In this document: positions 59,618-64,000 of the stretch, piece after piece
Numbering within the stretch: position 1 is the stretch's first letter
Layout: each line of letters opens with the position of its first letter
Assembly: GCF_014651515.1 (NCBI RefSeq)
Contig: NZ_BMXA01000001.1
Span: forward strand, 124,001 to 188,000
Origin: Arenicella chitinivorans
GTDB taxonomy: Bacteria; Pseudomonadota; Gammaproteobacteria; Arenicellales; Arenicellaceae
Direction: 5' to 3'
Length of the DNA stretch: 64,000 nt
The notes under the pieces: generated by a model
Seen by the model: only the letters and a program-made list of their open reading frames with translations
What the model was told of the DNA's origin: nothing
The model's database searches: none
Made by a program: the position numbers and the translations under genes

Positions 59618-61083
59618 GGTTTTGGCCCTGTGCTGGTGATGAAAAAGGGCACAGCACGCTCGCGCGCTGCACAGTTAGGGTTGAATTCCTCAAAATTGCC
59701 TTTGGCGACGAAATCGCGCACCAAGCCCGGGACGCAACCACGACCAATTACTCCGTGGCCATGTGCAGGCACAACGACGTGTTGCGCATGACCGAACATC
59801 TTGGCTGCGACGTCACCGTTTTCAGGCGGCGTGATTGGGTCAGTTTCGCCAGACAAAATCAGCACTGGTTTATCCGAGTCGAATGGCTCGCGAAAATCGG
59901 CGTCCATTTCGCCGCGTGGCCAAGCCTTACAAGACAGGTCGATGACTTCCTGCATGCGATCACCAATGTAGGTTCCACGCGAAGATTGGAGATCTGAAGT
60001 CGTGATAAAAGGGTGGTCTTCTGCGCAAATCACCGAGTTATGCATGCCAGTGGCGAAGGTGTTTTGCATGCTGCCTTCAACATTGATGACCAAGGCCGCT
60101 AACGGTGTGTAGTAACCTTCGTTCGCCTGATGTAAAACCAAGGGCAGCATAGCAATGCCCTCGGTTGAGTAGGGCAGCATGCGCACCACGCCATAGAGAT
60201 GAAACTCCGTTAATTGCTGGTTTATGAGCTTGCCGGTTTTTGGATGCGGCAACGTGACGGTGACGGGCTTTTCTTTGAGAGACGCAACCAATGCTTCGAA
60301 GGATGCTGTAATATCTCCAAACGCCGACTTACAGCTGGGTTCTTGGTGACAGCGCTGACTCAAATTGGTGAACGCGTCTTGCGAACGTCGAGCAACTTCG
60401 CCGCCAGCGAGATTGAGTCCTATATGCGCAACACCGTCTAGAATCACGGCACGAGTTCGTTGTGGAAAGCGTCGCAAATAATGCTGTGCTACACGAGTTC
60501 CGTACGAGACGCCATACACTGTGAGTTGATCGTAACCCGCGGCCTCGCGTACGGCATCCAAGTCCTGCACTGCGACCGAGGTGGTGTAGTAGCGTAAATC
60601 CGAGTGGCTGAGGTCCGACAAACAAGTGCTCAGTTCCTCTTTGAATTTTTCAGGATCGAAGTCTTCGTAGAGCGTGTCTGATTGAGACTCGGCACAACGC
60701 AGCGGGTTGGATCGCCCGGTACCGCGTTGGTCGACAATGAGCACGTCGCGCTTACTCAGTATTGGCTCGAGGATCTTGTGCATGCCGATGGCCATATCAA
60801 TGGATGAGGCTCCAGGACCGCCCTGAATCACGGTAAAGGCATCGCGGGCTGGCGTCGCGGCTACCGAGGGAATACGAGCCACAAACAATTCGATCTGTTT
60901 ACCATTCGGCTCGTCGGGATTTTCGGGACGGAATAACACCGCACATTCGGCATCGCGCGCAACAGCTTCGTGTGCAATCTGACAACGTTCGAAATTCAGT
61001 TCCGACGGTGTCTGTGCGAGCACGAACAAGCTGTTTGAGGCGAAGACTAGTGCGCCTAGAAGGCATAATAATTTTCGATTCAT
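59614..61083 (-). CDS. S33-family alpha/beta hydrolase (tripeptidyl-aminopeptidase-like)
   Basis: The 489-residue protein has a signal peptide (LLCLLGALVFASNSLFVLAQ) and the catalytic elements of S33 peptidases: DQRGTGRSNPLRC (HG-like oxyanion and RGTG), the nucleophile elbow VYGVSYGTRVAQHY, aspartate in ILSGETDPITPPEN, and histidine in VVPAHGHGVIG. The C-terminal TAP-like domain has paired cysteines. It is exported and probably removes residues from peptides or cleaves esters. It is the first gene in an operon with a NatAB-like exporter, suggesting that the exporter acts on the peptidase's substrate or product. Confidence 0.9.
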   Translation of the reverse strand: MNRKLLCLLGALVFASNSLFVLAQTPSELNFERCQIAHEAVARDAECAVLFRPENPDEPNGKQIELFVARIPSVAATPARDAFTVIQGGPGASSIDMAIGMHKILEPILSKRDVLIVDQRGTGRSNPLRCAESQSDTLYEDFDPEKFKEELSTCLSDLSHSDLRYYTTSVAVQDLDAVREAAGYDQLTVYGVSYGTRVAQHYLRRFPQRTRAVILDGVAHIGLNLAGGEVARRSQDAFTNLSQRCHQEPSCKSAFGDITASFEALVASLKEKPVTVTLPHPKTGKLINQQLTEFHLYGVVRMLPYSTEGIAMLPLVLHQANEGYYTPLAALVINVEGSMQNTFATGMHNSVICAEDHPFITTSDLQSSRGTYIGDRMQEVIDLSCKAWPRGEMDADFREPFDSDKPVLILSGETDPITPPENGDVAAKMFGHAQHVVVPAHGHGVIGRGCVPGLVRDFVAKGNFEEFNPNCAARERAVPFFITSTGPKP

Positions 61084-61257
61084 AGTGAGTATGTGAAATT
61101 GACGAAAGGGTCATAAATGACGACGAGGGTTTACGTTAGCACACAATAGCCATACCGGATCAAACTAGATGATGTGTGGCGATATTTTCGGCTAACCGGT
61201 CATAGATCTACTGAATCTGGAAACCCATTCCACGACCGCGATGATGCTCGATCTGCT

Positions 61258-62274
61258 TTAGCGCTGGGTGGAATAGTGTTTTCGATAAGCACCCGGTGAC
61301 ATGCCCGTGAGTTCCTTGAAGGCACTGTAAAAACTTGATTGCGTGCGGAACCCGGTCATCATGCTGATTGCCAAAATTGACGACGTTGAATCCGTGGTCA
61401 GCAAGGTCTTGGCGGCGCGCACGCGATGCTCCCGCACAAACTTTGAGAAGCCCATGCCATATTCCGTGTTAATTAGTTCAGACAATTGGTGAGGCGTTAA
61501 GTCAATCACTTCAGCCAGCGTCGAGAGGTTAAGTTCTTCGTTCTCATACAGGTGTTCCGCGCGCATCGCATGCTCAATTGCGTCGCGTTTAAGTGCAATA
61601 TCAATGTTCGCCAACTTAGAGTTGCTGTACGCAGCCTCGGTCAGTTCGCGTATATCGCCGAGTAGTTGAGGAAAGAAAATTAATGCGGCCGCAATCAGCA
61701 AAACCGCGATGGAGATGGCATTCGTATACAGCAAGTAATACGTGGCGTGCGGTAGTACCGGTAACACCAAACCGAGGGTTAATGCCATCACGGCTAGGAG
61801 AGCAAATAGAGTAAAGAAGAACAGTTCAAACTTGAACCGCGCATGTTGCTTGCGTAACTGCAATACTTTGACCACGCTCCAGCCCACGTACAGACTACCG
61901 ATACTAAATGCGAACAGCGGTAAGTGTTCAAGCGGGACAAAAAAGCTCAACCCCAACGGAATTAGATGGACTAGGTGCCACCAGGGATAGTCCGGGTCCG
62001 GCAGAATTACCACGCGGGTGAAGAAATAGAAAGCCGGTGGTGCCAGCATCAGTAAGCAACCATACGCTCGGTAGTCGAGTAAGTCGGTGTTCAGTGCTAT
62101 GTGATGGTAATGGGCTAGTTGCAGGAGAATTAAGCACAAGATCAGGGCGCTGCAAGCCAGTTTTCCGGGTAGACTCTTGCGCATGTCTGGCAAGAAAAAC
62201 CAGTAAGCAACCAGCAGTATTGCCAAGGTGAACACACTAAAACCGATTAATAAAATAGTAAGGTGATTAATCAT
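61258..62274 (-). CDS. Membrane-anchored AraC-family regulator
   Basis: The 338-residue protein has about seven N-terminal membrane helices (1-210, beginning LTILLIGFSVFTLAILLVAY) and a C-terminal AraC DNA-binding domain. LSTLAEVIDLTPHQLSELIN is the first helix-turn-helix, then the second HTH SSILAISMMTGFRTQSSFYS followed by KELTGMSPGAYRK. Such proteins sense a ligand or membrane state and regulate directly from the membrane. It is divergent from a LytTR regulator that is also membrane-bound. The 174-base gap to the upstream peptidase operon shows nothing else. Confidence 0.9.
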   Translation of the reverse strand: MINHLTILLIGFSVFTLAILLVAYWFFLPDMRKSLPGKLACSALILCLILLQLAHYHHIALNTDLLDYRAYGCLLMLAPPAFYFFTRVVILPDPDYPWWHLVHLIPLGLSFFVPLEHLPLFAFSIGSLYVGWSVVKVLQLRKQHARFKFELFFFTLFALLAVMALTLGLVLPVLPHATYYLLYTNAISIAVLLIAAALIFFPQLLGDIRELTEAAYSNSKLANIDIALKRDAIEHAMRAEHLYENEELNLSTLAEVIDLTPHQLSELINTEYGMGFSKFVREHRVRAAKTLLTTDSTSSILAISMMTGFRTQSSFYSAFKELTGMSPGAYRKHYSTQR

Positions 62275-62425
62275 GGTGTGGGTATCACCAAGCGCGCAGC
62301 GCTGAGTTATTGAGGTCGAACTTAGATTCTACTGGCCGGTAGCGATCGAGGCAATTCCGCACTGCGGTCACGCGTTAAGCTGTTTATAATCGGGGTCTTT
62401 CGATATTTGGTGATTGATCACGACT

Positions 62426-63283
62426 ATGCTGGCTGATCTATTAAACGGGCTGAATGAACCATTTCCTTGCAGCGAAAGCTGGTTCGGGGACTTCAAGCAG
62501 ATTTCGGTGGTCGGTGTGTTTGTGGCCGTGTTTCTGTTTTTGTTTGAACCGTTTGGGCTACACGGTGTTGGGGATGACTTACCGTGGTTGTGTGCGAGCT
62601 TCGGACTGGTGACTATTGTATTTGGTACGGTATTCGATCTCGTCGTTCGGTATGTGCTGAAGATTAAGAAACAAGCTGCCAGCTGGACACTGTGGAAATG
62701 GATGTTGGCCTCGTTGTTAAATCTGGTATGGATTGCTTTGGGTAACTTCTGGCTGTTAAGTCGCGTCTATCCAGGTGAATACACGGTGCACTCGTTTTTT
62801 GGCGCCATGCTGGGGTATACCTTGTTACTGGGTGTATTGCCGGTGACATTCACCGGCCTGTTGGTGCAATTACGCGCAAAAAATGAATATCAAAAACAAG
62901 CGAGTTCGATCGAGCCACAGCGTCTTAGGCCACAGGCAACACACGCGGTAACAATCCAGGCGACGTATGGTGCGAGTCTGGATGTGAATGGCACGTCACT
63001 GTTATTTGTTGAAGCAATGCAGAACTATGTGGTGGTTCACTTCCACGATGATCAATCCACGAGGCAACGTGAAGTTGTGCGGACGACGCTAGCCGCAGCC
63101 CAACAAGCGCTGCAAGAACTTGGTGTCATTCGTTGCCATCGTTCGTATCTGGTGAACCCGAAAAGCGTGATCAACATCGCCGGTAATGCGCAAGGCCTAA
63201 AGCTCAGTCTCCAGGGTGTGGATGAATTCGTGCCGGTGTCTCGACGTTATATTCCTGAGCTGCGTGCTGCCATCGAACTGTGA
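62426..63283 (+). CDS. Membrane-bound LytTR-family DNA-binding protein
   Basis: ATG 62426 starts a 285-residue protein with four predicted membrane helices (about 27-150, including ISVVGVFVAVFLFLFEPFG) and a C-terminal LytTR domain (about 180-283): LLFVEAMQNYVVVHFHDD, VVRTTLAAAQQALQELGV and IRCHRSYLVNPKSVINIAGN. The conserved FxRxHRSyLVN motif, here IRCHRSYLVN, is intact. It probably binds direct-repeat promoters in response to a membrane signal. The start of the following small membrane gene overlaps or lies nine bases behind its stop. Confidence 0.9.
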   Translation: MLADLLNGLNEPFPCSESWFGDFKQISVVGVFVAVFLFLFEPFGLHGVGDDLPWLCASFGLVTIVFGTVFDLVVRYVLKIKKQAASWTLWKWMLASLLNLVWIALGNFWLLSRVYPGEYTVHSFFGAMLGYTLLLGVLPVTFTGLLVQLRAKNEYQKQASSIEPQRLRPQATHAVTIQATYGASLDVNGTSLLFVEAMQNYVVVHFHDDQSTRQREVVRTTLAAAQQALQELGVIRCHRSYLVNPKSVINIAGNAQGLKLSLQGVDEFVPVSRRYIPELRAAIEL

Positions 63284-63291
63284 GTAGTGTC

Positions 63292-63534
63292 ATGGTAAAA
63301 GACGGTATCGCCAACTTGTCGTTATCTGACTGGGCTGGCCTGATTGGTTTGACGATAACGACGTATTGTTTGTTTGCACTCTCATCTATCCCGCTCGCGA
63401 TTATGATCAATGGTCTCCTCGAAGCAGACGAGCACAACAGCCTCGGCATTTTTTTCTATAAGTGGGGTACGTGGCTATCCATGTCCTTTTTCAGTTGTGT
63501 AAGCGAGTTGCTTTTGATCCGGTGTATTAAGTAG
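63292..63534 (+). CDS. Small membrane protein with probable frameshift
   Basis: ATG 63292 opens an 80-residue frame with two hydrophobic helices (LIGLTITTYCLFALSSIPLA and WLSMSFFSCVSELLLI) and stops at TAA 63532-63534. A second frame, shifted by one base and open from 63518 to TAG 63701-63703, continues with hydrophobic helices (ATIVYALSLTLVFFFGYE, then LCYLIPGVSAWFTWRLC) but has no start codon of its own. Together they look like one four-helix protein of about 130 residues broken near 63515. It may be coupled to the LytTR gene; its function is unknown. Confidence 0.5.
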   Translation: MVKDGIANLSLSDWAGLIGLTITTYCLFALSSIPLAIMINGLLEADEHNSLGIFFYKWGTWLSMSFFSCVSELLLIRCIK

Positions 63535-63725
63535 GGCAAGCATTGCAACCATCGTTTACGCGCTTTCGTTAACGCTGGTATTTTTCTTCGGTTACGAGCA
63601 AGTCTCTAGCACTATGAACAGCCAGTTTGTAGACACGTTGTGCTACTTGATCCCCGGTGTCTCGGCTTGGTTTACATGGCGCCTTTGTACCTGGCGAGTA
63701 TAGTGAGAGCTTATCGGTCACTTGT

Positions 63726-64000
63726 CTAAAAATCTCGAGTTCTCTTCTCGTTCTTCAACCCAAACATCGCTCGAAGTACTCTGACACGCTTAATCAGTTC
63801 ATAGCTTAAAAAGCAGCCAAGCAGCGTTCCGATGATCACAATCGTCGCCTCCAGAATAGGGCCAAATGCTATCGGTTTAATCAAGGACGCGATCACTATC
63901 GTTATAGTCTGATGCACGATATACCAAGGCAAGATCGCTTGGTTCATGTAGCGAAGTACGGGTGAGGGTTGATTTAGGTGACGGTGCGCATACGCGAAAA
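63726..64000 (-). CDS. Acyltransferase-3 family protein, C-terminal part (runs off window)
   Basis: On the - strand a frame enters from the window edge and ends at TAG 63726-63728. It reads AYAHRHLNQPSPVLRYMNQA then ILPWYIVHQTITIVIASL, the last membrane helices of acyltransferase family 3 (the usual form is LN-x-x-LRYLNEAVLPFYILHQ), followed by a final helix and a basic tail. These integral membrane enzymes O-acetylate sugars of polysaccharides or glycolipids. Only about 90 residues are in view, so the catalytic N-terminal half cannot be judged. Confidence 0.8.
   Translation of the reverse strand, partial: FAYAHRHLNQPSPVLRYMNQAILPWYIVHQTITIVIASLIKPIAFGPILEATIVIIGTLLGCFLSYELIKRVRVLRAMFGLKNEKRTRDF

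Noticed and set aside
1-64000. tRNA, rRNA, CRISPR array, insertion sequence or prophage genes
   Set aside because: Looked for cloverleaf-type sequences, regular repeats with spacers, transposase motifs and structural phage genes; none was seen by eye.

Overview
The window looks like chromosomal DNA of a free-living, probably marine gammaproteobacterium. This is inferred from a Fur-type TonB receptor locus, a DUF1593 (Sde182-like) hydrolase, an HzsA-related cytochrome, two ECF sigma loci, a sodium/alanine symporter and intermediate GC. An Arenicellales-like origin would fit but is a guess; no rRNA or tRNA gene was seen to anchor taxonomy.

Bases 1-7,700 are an accessory region: short genes, all on the + strand, visibly AT-richer in parts, separated by imperfect palindromes that resemble integron attC sites. 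It is also a gene graveyard. It holds the end of a PhzF gene, the tail of an XRE antitoxin, a barstar-type inhibitor gene with no barnase, an rsgA remnant with a large internal deletion, a gene cut by one TAA, and an alpha/beta-hydrolase frame broken by TAG, TGA and TAA. No integrase lies inside the window.

Bases 7,857-21,567 start with a secreted DUF1593 hydrolase. A candidate signalling locus follows: an ECF sigma and anti-sigma pair (- strand), a divergent SARP/BTAD regulator fused to an alpha/beta hydrolase, a secreted HzsA-like protein with two haem motifs, a coupled FHA protein and Ser/Thr kinase-TPR protein, two tandem paralogous proteins of unknown family convergent with the kinase, and small membrane peptides behind a hairpin and leader ORF. 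This is the best candidate here for an undescribed system.

Bases 21,584-28,146 form an iron module: DUF4198, DUF2271, PepSY and a TonB-dependent receptor on the - strand, a Fur-like box, a divergent sugar-porter MFS transporter, and a second Fur-like box before a TPR-like gene. Bases 28,400-37,600 hold small unknown genes, DUF481, a ParD-like/MetAP pair, a hemerythrin-like protein, and a - strand nucleoside-salvage run (thymidine kinase, nucleoside hydrolase, ribokinase, 2-oxoglutarate dioxygenase, YiiX-like cysteine hydrolase). Bases 37,700-50,600 are mixed: a decayed secreted-domain gene, GFA, two methyltransferases, a YcaQ glycosylase, a second ECF operon (sigma, anti-sigma, PDZ), a racemase, AgcS, a cytochrome P450, RDD and DUF1801.

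Bases 50,700-64,000 hold a VOC protein coupled to a penicillin acylase, a GT4 glycosyltransferase, a CFA-like methyltransferase, an unusual S1/P1-nuclease-cyclophilin fusion, a NatAB-like ABC exporter with an S33 peptidase, divergent membrane-bound AraC and LytTR regulators, a small membrane gene with a probable frameshift, and the end of an acyltransferase-3 gene. No CRISPR array, insertion sequence or prophage was recognised.
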